Assembly: GCA_029721435.1 (NCBI GenBank) | Contig: CM056584.1 | Location: 7,026,395 to 7,090,394, forward strand | Reading direction: 5' to 3' | DNA from: Gymnothorax reevesii | Lineage: Eukaryota > Chordata > Actinopteri > Anguilliformes > Muraenidae | Length of the DNA stretch: 64,000 nt | Shown: in pieces, positions 30,701-41,294 of the stretch | Layout: every line of letters starts with the position of its first letter | Position numbering within the stretch: position 1 is the stretch's first letter | Made by a program: the position numbers and the translations under genes | Notes under the pieces: generated by a model | What the model saw: only the letters and a program-made list of their open reading frames with translations | Databases searched by the model: none | Told to the model about the DNA's origin: nothing

Positions 30701-32819
30701 GCTAATATGTGGTCATTTTCATACTGTACGTGTCCTCTATGATGGGAATATGGGATCAGATGGCATTTCAGCTTAACCCTGTTTGTGTAAAATGGAAATT
30801 GAGTGACGTTAATGTTTAAATGCTAATGCTAACATGCTAATGCTAGCGATCTAATTTGAGTGCTAATATCTGGTCATTTTCATACTGTACGTGTCCTCTA
30901 TGATGTTAATAGGAGATCAGATGGCATTTCAGCTTAACCCTGCTTGTGTAAAATGGAAATTTAGTGACGTTAATGTTTGAATGCTAATGCTAACATGCTA
31001 ATGCTAGCGATCTAATGTGAGTTCTAATATCTGGTCATTTCAATACTATACGTGTCCTCTATGATGTTAATAGGAGATCAGATGGCATTTCAGCTTAACA
31101 CTTCTTGTGTAAAATGGAAATTGAGTGACATAAATGTTTTAATGCTAATGCTAACATGCTAATGCTAGCGATCTAATGTGAGTGCTAATATCTGGTCATT
31201 TTCATACTGTACGTGTCCTCTATGATGGGAGTATGGGATCAGATGGCATTTCAGCTTAACCCTGCTTGTGTAAAATGGAAATTGAGTGACATTAATGTTT
31301 TAATACTAATGCTAACATGCTAATGCTAGCGATCTAATGTGAGTGCTAATATCTGGTCATTTTTATACTGTACGTGTCCTCTATGATGGGAGTATTGGAT
31401 CAGATGGCATTTCAGCTTAACCCTGCTTGTGTGAAATAGAAATTGAGTGACGTTAATGTTTGAATGCTAATGTTAACATGCTAATGCTAGCGATCTAATG
31501 TGAGTGCTAATACCTGGTCATTTTCATGCTGTACATGTCCTCTATGATGGGAGTATGAGATCAGATGGCTTTTCAGCTTAACCCTGCTTGTGTAAAATGG
31601 AAATTGAGTGACGTTAATGTTTAAATGCTAATGCTAACATGCTAATGCTAGCGATCTAATGTGAGTGCTAATATCTGGTCATTTTCATACTGTACGTGTC
31701 ATCTATGATGTTAATAGGAGATCAGATGGCATTTCAGCTAAACCCTGCTTGTGTAAAATGGAAATTTAGTGACGTTAATGTTTGTATGCTAATGCTAACA
31801 TGCTAATGCTAGCGATCTAATGTGAGTGCTAATATCTGGTCATTTCCATACTATACGTGTCCTCTATGATGTTAATAGGAGATCAGATGGCATTTCAGCT
31901 TAACCCTTCTTGTATAATAAAAAAATTGAGTAATGTAAATGTTTAAATGCTAATGCTAACATGCTAATGCTAGCGATCTAATGTGAGTTTTAATATCTGG
32001 TCATTTTCATAATATACGTGTCCTCTATGATGTTAATAGGAGATCAGATGGCATTTCAGCTTAACACTTCTTGTGTAAAATGGAAATTGAGTGACATAAA
32101 TGTTTTAATGCTAATGCTAACATGCTAATGCTAGCGCTCTAATGTGAGTGCTAATACCTGGTCATTTTCATACTGTACATGTCCTCTATGATGGGAGTAT
32201 GAGATCAGATGGCTTTTCAGCTTGTCCCTGCTTGTGTAAAATGGAAATTGAGTGACGTTAATGTTTGAATGCTAATGGTAACATGCTAATGCTGGCGATC
32301 TAATATGAGTTCTAATATTTGGTCATTTTCATACCATACGTGTCCTCCATGATGTTAATAGGAGATCAGATGGCATTTAAGCTTAACTCTTCTTTTGTTA
32401 AATGGAAATTGAGTGACATTAATGTTTTAATACTAATGCTAGCATGCTAATGCTGGCGATCTAATGTGATTGCTAATATCTGGTCATTTTCATACTGTAC
32501 GTGTCCTCTATGATGGGAGTATGGGATCAGATGGCATTTCAGCTTAACCCTGCTTGTGTAAAATAGAAATTGAGTGACGTTAATGTTTGTATGCTAATGC
32601 TAACATGCTAATGCTAGCGATCTAATGTGAGTGCTAATATCTGGTCATTTTCATACTGTAAGTGTCCTCTATGATGTTAGTATGAGATCAGATGGCATTT
32701 CTCCTTCACCCTTCTTGTATTATGAGCAAATTGAGTAATGTTAATGTTTCAATGCTAATGCTAACATGCTGATGCTAACATGCTAATGCTAGCAATCTAA
32801 TGTGAGTGCTAATATCTGG

Positions 32820-35100
32820 TCATTTTCATACTTTACGTGTCCTCTATGATGTTAATTGGAGATCAGATGGCATTTCAGCTTAACCCTTCTTGTATAATAA
32901 AAAAATTGAGTAATGTTAATGTTTAAATGCTAATGCTAACATGCTAATGCTAGCGATCTAATGTGAGTTCTAATATCTGGTCATTTTCATACTATACGTG
33001 TCCTCTATAATGTTAATAGGAGATCAGATGGCATTTCAGCTTAACCCTTCTTGTGTAAAATGGAAATTGAGTGACATTAATGTTTTAATACTAATGCTAA
33101 CATGCTAATGCTAGCGATCTAATGTGAGTGCTAATATCTGGTCATTTTCATACTCTACGTGTCCTCTATGATGGGAGTATTGGATCAGATGGCATTTCAG
33201 CTTAACCCTGCTTGTGTAAAATAAAAATTGAGTGACGTTAATGTTTGAATGCTAATGCTAACATGCTAATGCTAGCGATCTAATGTGAGTGCTAATATCT
33301 GGTCATTTTCATACTGTAAGTGTCCTCTATGATGTTAGTATGAGATCAGATGGCATTTCTCCTTCACCCTTCTTGTATTATAAGCAAATTGAGTAATGTT
33401 AATGTTTCAATGCGAATGCTAACATGCTGATGCAAACATGCTAATGCTAGCAATCTAATGTGAGTGCTAATACCTGGTCATTTCATACTGTACATGTCTT
33501 CTATGATGGGAGTATGGGATCAGATGGCATTTCAGCTTAACCTTGCTTGTGTAAAATGGAAATTGAGTGACCTTAATGTTGGAATGCTAATGCTAACATG
33601 CTAATGCTAGTGATCTAATGTGAGTGCTAATAGCTGGTCATTTTCATACTGTACATGTCCTCTATGATGGGAGTATGAGATCAGATGGCTTTTCAGCTTG
33701 TCCCTGCTTGTGTAAAATGGAAATTGAGCGACGTTAATGTTTGAATGCTAATGCTAACATGCTAATGCTAGCAATTTAATGTGAGTTCTAATATCTGGTC
33801 ATTTTCATACCATACGTTTCCTCTATGATGTTAATAGGAGATCAGATGGCATTTCAGCTTAACCCTGCTTGTGTAAAATGGAAATTTAGTGACGTTAATG
33901 TTTGAATGCTGATGCTAACATGCTAATGCTAGCAATCTAATGTGAGTGCTAATATCTGGTCATTTTCATACTTTACGTGTCCTCTATGATGTTAATTGGA
34001 GATCAGATGGCATTTCAGCTTAACCCTTCTTGTATAATAAAAAAATTGAGTAATGTTAATGTTTAAATGCTAATGCTAACATGCTAATGCTAGCGATCTA
34101 ATGTGAGTTCTAATATCTGGTCATTTTCATACTATACGTGTCCTCTATAATGTTAATAGGAGATCAGATGGCATTTCAGCTTAACCCTTCTTGTGTAAAA
34201 TGGAAATTGAGTGACATTAATGTTTTAATACTAATGCTAACATGCTAATGCTAGCGATCTAATGTGAGTGCTAATATCTGGTCATTTTCATACTGTACGT
34301 GTCCTCTATGATGGGAGTATTGGATCAGATGGCATTTCAGCTTAACCCTGCTTGTGTAAAATAAAAATTGAGTGACGTTAATGTTTGAATACTAATGCTA
34401 ACATGCTAATGCTAGCGATCTAATGTGAGTGCTAATATCTGGTCATTTTCATACTGTAAGTGTCCTCTATGATGTTAGTATGAGATCAGATGGCATTTCT
34501 CCTTCACCCTTCTTGTATTATAAGCAAATTGAGTAATGTTAATGTTTCAATGCTAATGCTAACATTCTGATGCAAACATGCTAATGCTAGCAATCTAATG
34601 TGAGTGCTAATACCTGGTCATTTCATACTGTACATGTCTTCTATGATGGGAGTATGGGATCAGATGGCATTTCAGCTTAACCTTGCTTGTGTAAAATGGA
34701 AATTGAGTGACGTTAATGTTTGAATGCTAATGCTAACATGCTAATGCTAGTGATCTAATGTGAGTGCTAATAGCTGGTCATTTTCATACTGTACATGTCC
34801 TCTATGATGGGAGTATGAGATCAGATGGCTTTTCAGCTTGTCCCTGCTTGTGTAAAATGGAAATTGAGTGACGTTAATGTTTGAATGCTAATGCTAACAT
34901 GCTAATGCTAGCAATTTAATGTGAGTTCTAATATCTGGTCATTTTCATACCATACGTTTCCTCTATGATGTTAATAGGAGATCAGATGGCATTTCAGCTT
35001 AACCCTGCTTGTGTACAATGGAAATTTCGTGACGTTAATGTTTGAATGCTAATGCTAACAATGTTAATGCTAGCGATCTAATGTGAGTGCTTATATCTGG
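32820..35100 (+). repeat. 1,140-bp tandem duplication (7 monomers)
   Basis: The block starting CATTTTCATACTTTACGTG at 32,821 starts again at 33,961, 1,140 bp on. Shared odd markers include GATGCAAACATG, the one-base loss in GGTCATTTCATACTG and the CAGCTTGTCCCTGC form. Related single copies occur near 29.4, 37.9 and 48.5 kb. Confidence 0.8.
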
Positions 35101-36789
35101 TCATTTTCATACTACACGTGTCCTCTATGATATTAATAGGAGTTCAGATGGCATTTCAGCTAAACCCTTTTTGTTTAAAATGGAAATTGAGTGATGTTAA
35201 TGTTTAAATGCTAATGCTAACATGCTAATGCTAGCGCTCTAATGTGAGTGCTAATATGTGGTCATTTTCATACTGTACGTGTACTCTATGATGGGAATAT
35301 GGGATCAGATGGCATTTCAGCTTAACCCTGTTTGTGTAAAATGGAAATTGAGTGACGTAAATGTTTAAATGCTAATGCTAACATGCTAATGCTAGCGATC
35401 TAATTTGAGTGCTAATATCTGGTCATTTTCATACTGTACGTGTCCTCTATGATGTTAATAGGAGATCAGATGGCATTTCAGCTTAACCCTGCTTGTGTAA
35501 AATGGAAATTTAGTGACGTTAATGTTTGAATGCTAATGCTAACATGCTAATGCTAGCAATCTAATATGAGTTTTAATATCTGGTCATTTCAATACTATAC
35601 GTGTCCTCTATGATGTTAATAGGAGATCAGATGGCATTTCAGCTTAACACTTCTTGTGTAAAATGGAAATTGAGTGACATAAATGTTTTAATGCTAATGC
35701 TAACATGCTAATGCTAGCGATCTAATGTGAGTGCTAATATCTGGTCATTTTCATACTGTACGTGTCCTCTATGATGGGAGTATGGGATCAGATGGCATTT
35801 CAGCTTAACCCTGCTTGTGTAAAATGGAAATTGAGTGACATTAATGTTTTAATACTAATTCTAACATGCTAATGCTAGCGATCTAATGTGAGTGCTAATA
35901 TCTGGTCATTTTTATACTGTACGTGTCCTCTATGATGGGAGTATTGGATCAGATGGCATTTCAGCTTCACCCTGCTTGTGTGAAATAGAAATTGAGTGAC
36001 GTTAATGTTTGAATGCTAATGTTAACATGCTAATGCTAGCGATCTAATGTGAGTGCTAATACCTGGTCATTTTCATGCTGTACATGTCCTCTATGATGGG
36101 AGTATGAGATCAGATGGCTTTTCAGCTTAACCCTGCTTGTGTAAAATGGAAATTGAGTGACGTTAATGTTTAAATGCTAATGCTAACATGCTAATGCTAG
36201 CGATCTAATGTGAGTGCTAATATCTGGTCATTTTCATACTGTACGTGTCCTCTATGATGTTAATAGGAGATCAGATGGCATTTCAGCTTAAATCTGCTTG
36301 TGTAAAATGGAAATTTAGTGACGTTAATGTTTGAATGCTAATGCTAACATGCTAATGCTAGCGATCTAATGTGAGTGCTAATATCTGGTCATTTCCATAC
36401 TATACGTGTCCTCTATGATGTTAATAGGAGATCAGATGGCATTTCAGCTTAACCCTTCTTGTATAATAAAAAAATTGAGTAATGTAAATGTTTAAATGCT
36501 AATGCTAACATGCTAATGCTAGCGATCTAATGTGAGTTCTAATATCTGGTCATTTTCATAATATACGTGTCCTCTATGATGTTAATAGGAGATCAGATGG
36601 CATTTCAGCTTCACACTTCTTGTGTAAAATGGAAATTGAGTGACATAAATGTTTTAATGCTAATGCTAACATGCTAATGCTAGCGCTCTAATGTGAGTGC
36701 TAATACCTGGTCATTTTCATACTGTACATGTCCTCTATGATGGGAGTATGAGATCAGATGGCTTTTCAGCTTAACCCTGCTTGTGTAAA

Positions 36790-37430
36790 ATGGAAAATGA
36801 GTGACGTAAATTTTTGAATGCTAATGGTAACATGCTAATGCTGGCGATCTCATATGAGTTCTAATATCTGGTCATTTTCATACCATACGTGTCCTCTATG
36901 ATGTTAATAGGAGATCAGATGGCATTTAAGCTTAACTCTTCTTTTGTTAAATGGAAATTGAGTGACATTAATGTTTTAATACTAATGCTAGCATGCTAAT
37001 GCTGGCGATCTAATGTGAGTGCTAATATCTGGTCATTTTCATACTGTACGTGTCCTCAATGATGGGAGTATGGGATCAGATGGCATTTCAGCTTAACCCT
37101 GCTTGTGTAAAATGGAAATTGAGTGACGTAAATGTTTGAATGCTAATGGTAACATGCTAATGCTGGCGATCTCATATGAGTTCTAATATCTGGTCATTTT
37201 CATACCATACGTGTTCTCTATGATGTTAATAGGAGATCAGATGGCATTTAAGCTTAACTCTACTTTTGTTAAATGGAAATTGAGTGACATTAATGTTTTA
37301 ATACTAATGCTAGCATGCTAATGCTGGCGATCTAATGTGAGTGCTAATATCTGGTCATTTTCATACTGTACGTGTCCTCAATGATGGGAGTATGGGATCA
37401 GATGGCATTTCAGCTTAACCCTGCTTGTGT
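36790..37430 (+). repeat. 322-bp tandem duplication (2 monomers)
   Basis: The marker GCGATCTCATATGAG occurs at 36,844 and 37,166, exactly two monomers apart, with the same partners (TTTAAGCTTAACTC and the ACTAATGCTAGCATGC monomer, GTCCTCAATG variant). A recent dimer duplication. Confidence 0.8.
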
Positions 37431-38926
37431 AAAATGGAAATTGAGTGACGTTAATGTTTGAATACTAATGCTAACATGCTAATGCTAGCAATCTAATGTG
37501 AGTGCTAATATCTGGTCATTTTCATACTGTACGTGTCCTCTATGATGGGAGTATGGGATCAGATGGCATTTCAGCTTAACCCTGCTTGTGTAAAATAGAA
37601 ATTGAGTGACGTTAATGTTTGTATGCTAATGCTAACATGCTAATGCTAGCGATCTAATGTGAGTGCTTACATCTGGTCATTTTCATACTGTAAGTGTCCT
37701 CTATGATGTTAGTATGAGATCAGATGGCATTTCTCCTTCACCCTTCTTGTATTATGAGCAAATTGAGTAATGTTAATGTTTCAATGCTAATGCTAACATG
37801 CTGATGCTAACATGCTAATGCTAGCAATCTAATGTGAGTGCTAATATCTGGTCATTTTCATACTTTACGTGTCCTCTATGATGTTAATTGGAGATCAGAT
37901 GGCATTTCAGCTTAACCCTTCTTGTATAATAAAAAAATTGAGTAATGTTAATGTTTAAATGCTAATGCTAACATGCTAATGCTAGCGATCTAATGTGAGT
38001 TCTAATATCTGGTCATTTTCATACTATACGTGTCCTCTATAATGTTAATAGGAGATCAGATGGCATTTCAGCTGAACCCTGCTTGTGTAAAATGGAAATT
38101 GAGTGACATTAATGTTTTAATACTAATGCTAACATGCTAATGCTAGCGATCTAATGTGAGTGCTAATATCTGGTCATTTTCATACTGTACGTGTCCTCTA
38201 TGATGGGAGTATTGGATCAGATGGCATTTCAGCTTAACCCTGCTTGTGTAAAATAAAAATTGAGTGACGTTAATGTTTGAATACTAATGCTAACATGCTA
38301 ATGCTAGCGATCTAATGTGAGTGCTAATATCTGGTCATTTTCATACTGTAAGTGTCCTCTATGATGTTAGTATGAGATCAGATGGCATTTCTCCTTCACC
38401 CTTCTTGTATTATAAGCAAATTGAGTAATGTTAATGTTTCAATGCTAATGCTAACATGCTGATGCAAACATGCTAATGCTAGCAATCTAATGTGAGTGCT
38501 AATACCTGGTCATTTCATACTGTACATGTCTTCTATGATGGGAGTATGGGATCAGATGGCATTTCAGCTTAACCTTGCTTGTGTAAAATGGAAATTGAGT
38601 GACGTTAATGTTTGAATGCTAATGCTAACATGCTAATGCTAGTGATCTAATGTGAGTGCTAATAGCTGGTCATTTTCATACTGTACATGTCCTCTATGAT
38701 GGGAGTATGAGATCAGATGGCTTTTCAGCTTGTCCCTGCTTGTGTAAAATGGAAATTGAGTGACATTAATGTTTTAATACTAATGCTAACATGCTAATGC
38801 TAGCGATCTAATGTGAGTGCTAATATCTGGTCATTTTTATACTGTACGTGTCCTCTATGATGGGAGTATTGGATCAGATGGCATTTCAGCTTAACCCTGC
38901 TTGTGTAAAATGGAAATTGAGTGACA

Positions 38927-38930
38927 TTAA
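38927..38930. repeat. TTAA target-site duplication, left copy
   Basis: The TTAA directly before the CCCTT terminus. In uninterrupted monomers of the same type this site is the TTAA inside GTGACATTAATGTTTTAATA, so the host site before insertion can be read from neighbouring copies. Confidence 0.93.
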
Positions 38931-38946
38931 CCCTTAGTACCCGAGC
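38931..38946 (+). repeat. Left terminal inverted repeat of piggyBac element
   Basis: CCCTTAGTACCCGAGC, adjoining TTAA. The CCC(T)-type terminus beside TTAA is typical of piggyBac elements. The match to the right end is imperfect: the first five bases and the inner GAGC agree. It runs directly into an 18-bp palindrome, which may belong to the transposase-binding end. Confidence 0.85.
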
Positions 38947-38964
38947 GTCCCCCAATTGGGGGAC
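38947..38964. repeat. 18-bp perfect palindrome beside the left terminus
   Basis: GTCCCCCAATTGGGGGAC is its own reverse complement over all 18 bases. It starts one base after the left terminal repeat. It could form a cruciform or be a dimeric binding site for transposase or a host factor. The role is inference; the symmetry is directly visible. Confidence 0.85.
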
Positions 38965-39833
38965 TTTGAGGGGTATTAACAAACACAGCATGAAATAATG
39001 CACTAATCTTGAAAGAATATAGCGAAATTGCACATCAAATTAAACAGCAGAACCGGGGCTACACGACTGTCTAAACGTTTTTACATGTTCTAAACACAGC
39101 TCAAATAACAACTAAATTAATTACGACATATCAAACTCTGTTCAGCTCCGCTACATCAACCCACTCGACATATTGCAAGCTCTACCGCAACCAAAGTTTA
39201 TGCAGCATGCACAAGCGAGGCGTCAAATGAAAGCTAAGACTCCACAGATTCCAATGCTGTAATGCAAATTGATCTACTCCAAAGTTTCGGAGAGATAGAG
39301 GCCAAAGAATCATAAAAACTGACATCGCTTTTTCAAACTATCGTAGTAAAATTTATTTTTCCTTCGCTGTTCGGGCGAGAAAATCTTATTTTTCCGTAAA
39401 ATTCACACTTGATTCAGTTAGTCCTATTACCTGTGTTGCGTTCCAAAACTTTCCGGCTTTAGCCGACAGCGTTAGTGACCCAGGGGAAGCCTTACAATGT
39501 CCGTATGCATCAGGGTCTTTTTCGCGAAGATGTGTGTTCTTCTAATTCTGATTGGCAGACAGTACTGTCAATCTCATTTTGGTGAATATAGCTTCATTCT
39601 ATTGGTTCTAACGATTTCAACGAGTTGTCAATCGCCCAAATCGACGAATCCGTGGCGTAGATAGAGCCAAGCGTATTCACTATGTGTACAAACCAGCAAA
39701 CTCGATTTACGCAGGATACCCGTATTACGCATAGGATAGCTGAACGCAGAGCGCACGGCATCGACTTTGTTGTTGCTTGTTTCTAGACAGGTTGATTCTT
39801 TTTATCGATATTTTATTACACTTTGTGAGAAAT
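38965..39833 (+). other. 5' non-coding part of the transposon
   Basis: About 870 bp between the left end and the transposase start. Composition is more balanced than the satellite. It holds two ATTGG pentamers (39,551-39,555 and 39,601-39,605), which are CCAAT boxes on the other strand, 50 bp apart and about 230-280 bp before the ATG. These could be part of a transposase promoter, but no convincing TATA box is placed with them. A perfect 12-bp palindrome, GACAGTACTGTC, lies at 39,558-39,569 between them. No ORF here resembles a known protein. A minus-strand open frame that crosses into the satellite is chance. Confidence 0.6.
39551..39605 (+). promoter_or_regulatory. Possible transposase promoter elements (paired inverted CCAAT boxes)
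   Basis: Two ATTGG motifs 50 bp apart flank the palindrome GACAGTACTGTC, upstream of the transposase ATG at 39,834. Paired CCAAT boxes occur in many vertebrate TATA-less promoters. This rests on short motifs only and could be chance. Confidence 0.25.
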
Positions 39834-40018
39834 ATGGCCAAGCAGGGGCCTAGCAGACGTTTCACTGCCGAAGAGGTTTTGAAATTACTGGAGGAGAACG
39901 CTGACAGTACGCTATGTATCGAGGATTCTTCGTCAGAGGACGAAGATCTTATGCAACCGGAGTAACGTTATGCAGAAGACAGTGGTGACTCCGATTACCG
40001 TCCTCCATCTCCTGAAAG
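39834..40018 (+). pseudogene. First exon of a PGBD4-like piggyBac transposase, broken
   Basis: The ATG at 39,834 opens a 43-codon frame starting MAKQGPSRRFTAEEVLKLLE, followed by an acidic serine-rich tract (DSSSEDEDLMQPE) and a TAA at 39,963-39,965. The same frame continues sensibly past the stop (RYAEDSGDSDYRPPSPE) to AAAG|GTATGG, a plausible splice donor after base 40,018. A basic start, an E-E-V-L-type helix and an acidic tail match the usual N terminus of PGBD4-like transposases, which is disordered and lies before the catalytic domain. The in-frame TAA is therefore probably a nonsense mutation, although a short natural first ORF cannot be excluded. An upstream TTG-initiated extension of the frame (from 39,777) has no coding character. 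No later exon is visible: the catalytic and cysteine-rich C-terminal domains are absent. The fragment has no likely function now. Confidence 0.7.
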
Positions 40019-40160
40019 GTATGGAATGTCATATAAATGTTGTATCGAAAGCTTTATTGCTGTAAAAATTTCAATATGTTTGGAGCTAGCTGCTTTTTTT
40101 CGGGCCAAAATGCAGGCTTAGTGATGTGGTCTGATGTTATGAAATGTGACGTTCGGTGTC

Positions 40161-40226
40161 TGTTGGTGTTTGTATGTGTATATGTTTATGTATATGTTTG
40201 ACTGTATACGTATGTGTATGTATAAG
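40161..40226 (+). repeat. Imperfect TATG/TGTA microsatellite
   Basis: A degenerate run of TGTATG and TATGTT words within the transposon's 3' part. A shorter relative (GTATATGCATATATGTATAT) lies near 40,470-40,489. Confidence 0.6.
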
Positions 40227-40415
40227 ATAAAGGAGAGTCGGTATAAAGCAGGCACTGGCTGGTCCCAGTCGCTGAAAATAAACACTACTTACGAAAGTGG
40301 GGAAATTTACGCAATATGGTTCCCATATTTCTATAGTCTTAGGACAAAGCTGATTGACAGACGTTTTGGGCTTAGCTCATTCTCAATGTCTCCAAGTGAA
40401 ACTTTCTGAAAACAG

Positions 40416-40435
40416 AAGACTGAAACATCAGTCTT
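40416..40435. repeat. Hairpin: 8-bp stem, 4-base loop
   Basis: AAGACTGA and TCAGTCTT are exact reverse complements around AACA. It could fold in RNA or DNA. There is no U-tract or other sign of a defined function. Confidence 0.5.
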
Positions 40436-40845
40436 TGAGTGTGCCTTCTTTTCCCTTATATGTATGAGTATATGCATATATGTATATGCTTTGTGTGTGT
40501 TTTTACAAGTTTAAATTTTTATGGAAATATTTGTTTTGCAATTTCAAAGTTTCAAAATAGCATATTGTAGAATAGTGTAAATATTTTAGAAGTTTTACAA
40601 TTTTTTTTACTGTTGGTATTGTTGCTGAAATATTTACTGTTTTATCAAAATAAATCTGCTCCATTTGGAATCAACATTCAGTTGCTTTGTGAGGTTCAAT
40701 TTTTCAAATGGGAAATATACAGAGGTCTGGTTGAATTTTCAAAAAATTGCCAAAAACAGTTGTATTTGGATGTATTGATCACCATTAGAAATATAAAAAT
40801 GAAATGTATAGTGTTGTACATGAGAAAACTCAAATGGCACAGATG

Positions 40846-40874
40846 GTGCCAAATTGTGCCAAATTGTGCCAAAA
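40846..40874 (+). repeat. 10-bp direct repeat, about three copies
   Basis: GTGCCAAATT occurs twice in succession and is followed by a third, diverged copy (GTGCCAAAAT). TGGCAC lies 5 bases before the first copy and forms a 6-bp inverted repeat with GTGCCA. Confidence 0.7.
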
Positions 40875-41018
40875 TGGCCACTTTGGAGACCTCGGTTGAA
40901 CTCTCTGTGCTAAAAACTCTCTAGTTTTGTTCTACTTCACTTTATCTGAGTCAGCCTTTGCAGAGATAATGTTCTTATGTTGTATTATGGTCTGATAAAG
41001 GTTTAGAGCTGACACTGC

Positions 41019-41053
41019 ATCATTTTCAATGGGATATTCATCCTGAAAATGAT
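41019..41053. repeat. 10-bp inverted repeat near the right end
   Basis: ATCATTTTCA at 41,019-41,028 and TGAAAATGAT at 41,044-41,053 are exact reverse complements with a 15-base loop. Possible subterminal binding site or hairpin, about 240 bp inside the right terminus. Confidence 0.55.
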
Positions 41054-41223
41054 TTTTTTTTTTAGGCGGATCTACATTTTTAAAATTTTTGCATGTGCCA
41101 TCTTCATTTATTCTTCACCAGTATCAAATATACTCATATTAACTCATCTCAACAAATCTCACAAGTGTCCCATTTACTATGAAACCAAAATTATTCAAAT
41201 AGACCTTGTGGTTGCAGAGATAT

Positions 41224-41241
41224 ACCCATTTTCTTATGGGT
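41224..41241. repeat. 6-bp hairpin close to the right terminus
   Basis: ACCCAT and ATGGGT flank a 6-base loop, about 50 bp from the right end of the transposon. Short enough to be chance. Confidence 0.35.
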
Positions 41242-41273
41242 TTGCAATATTCAAGCAGAAACCTTAAAAATAG

Positions 41274-41290
41274 GCTCATGGCTTAAAGGG
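41274..41290 (-). repeat. Right terminal inverted repeat of piggyBac element
   Basis: Read on the minus strand from the outer end it is CCCTTTAAGCCATGAGC, one base longer than its left partner. It lacks the GC-rich palindrome found next to the left end, so the two ends are asymmetric, as is common in piggyBac elements. Confidence 0.85.
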
Positions 41291-41294
41291 TTAA
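41291..41294. repeat. TTAA target-site duplication, right copy
   Basis: The TTAA directly after the AAAGGG terminus, followed by TGTTTTAATACTAATGC, which is ordinary monomer sequence. Both duplication copies are intact, so neither end has been eroded. Confidence 0.93.

Larger units (their letters stand above)
1..38926 (+). repeat. 161-bp satellite array, left part
   Basis: About 240 head-to-tail copies of one AT-rich monomer. The spacing of the phrase TCATTTTCATACTGTACGTG (or its variants) is 161 bp: starts at 1, 162, 323, 484, 645 and 806, then 981 after one 175-bp copy. Each monomer has a TCATTTTCATACT opening, a GATCAGATGGCATTTCAGCT segment, an A-rich segment ending ATTGAG, and a core of ATGCTA hexamers ending GCTAGCGATCTAATG. 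Two forms of the early segment alternate (TGTTAATAGGAGATCAG or TGGGAGTATGGGATCAG). The A-rich segment has three main forms (GTGTAAAATGGAAATTG, ATAATAAAAAAATTG, ATTATAAGCAAATTG). Stops are frequent in every frame and no long ORF exists, so this is non-coding. I saw no inverted copies. The array is already in progress at base 1. Confidence 0.97.
40019..41273 (+). other. AT-rich 3' non-coding part of the transposon
   Basis: About 1,255 bp from the putative splice donor to the right end. Several short open frames occur (for example 40,146-40,409, 40,613-40,924 and 41,049-41,267), but their translations are low in complexity or unlike any family I know, and none shows piggyBac catalytic or zinc-binding motifs. 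This is best read as intron plus 3' sequence left after internal deletion of the transposase exons, or as unrelated filler. AATAAA hexamers at 40,277-40,282 and 40,649-40,654 could be polyadenylation signals but are expected by chance at this composition. Confidence 0.6.
38931..41290 (+). mobile_element. Non-autonomous piggyBac-superfamily DNA transposon
   Basis: A 2,360-bp insertion unlike the surrounding satellite. It is flanked on both sides by TTAA, the strict piggyBac target. The left end starts CCCTTAGTACCCGAGC and the right end, read inward on the other strand, starts CCCTTTAAGCCATGAGC. They share CCCTT and GAGC, about 11 of 16 aligned positions with one gap. Joining the flanks through one TTAA gives a satellite monomer like the one at 38,761-38,790, so insertion was precise. 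Orientation is taken from a forward transposase first-exon remnant at 39,834-40,018. Autonomous piggyBac elements encode a transposase of roughly 550-600 residues with three catalytic aspartates; nothing like that is present, so this copy could move only with transposase from elsewhere. The class is well supported; the family within it is not determined. Confidence 0.93.

Noticed and set aside
38800..39033. Minus-strand open frame of 77 codons across the satellite-transposon junction
   Set aside because: It reads through two unrelated sequences, one of them non-coding satellite, and its translation resembles nothing known. Chance.
40146..40409. Plus-strand 87-codon frame in the transposon
   Set aside because: It starts in a TATG/TGTA microsatellite, giving a biased M/Y/C-rich start, and has no transposase motif. 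Not supported as a gene or later exon.
40613..40924. Plus-strand 103-codon frame, with a 61-codon minus-strand frame opposite
   Set aside because: AT-rich sequence with no domain, no good start context and no similarity I recognise. The 10-bp direct repeats inside it also argue against coding.
41049..41267. Plus-strand 72-codon frame near the right end
   Set aside because: It begins in a T-run and runs close to the terminal repeat. It has no cysteine-rich C-terminal domain of the kind expected at the end of a piggyBac transposase.
38931..41290. Retrotransposon or Tc1/mariner element
   Set aside because: No poly(A) tail, long terminal repeats or reverse-transcriptase motifs. The duplicated target is TTAA with CCC-type ends, not the TA of Tc1/mariner.
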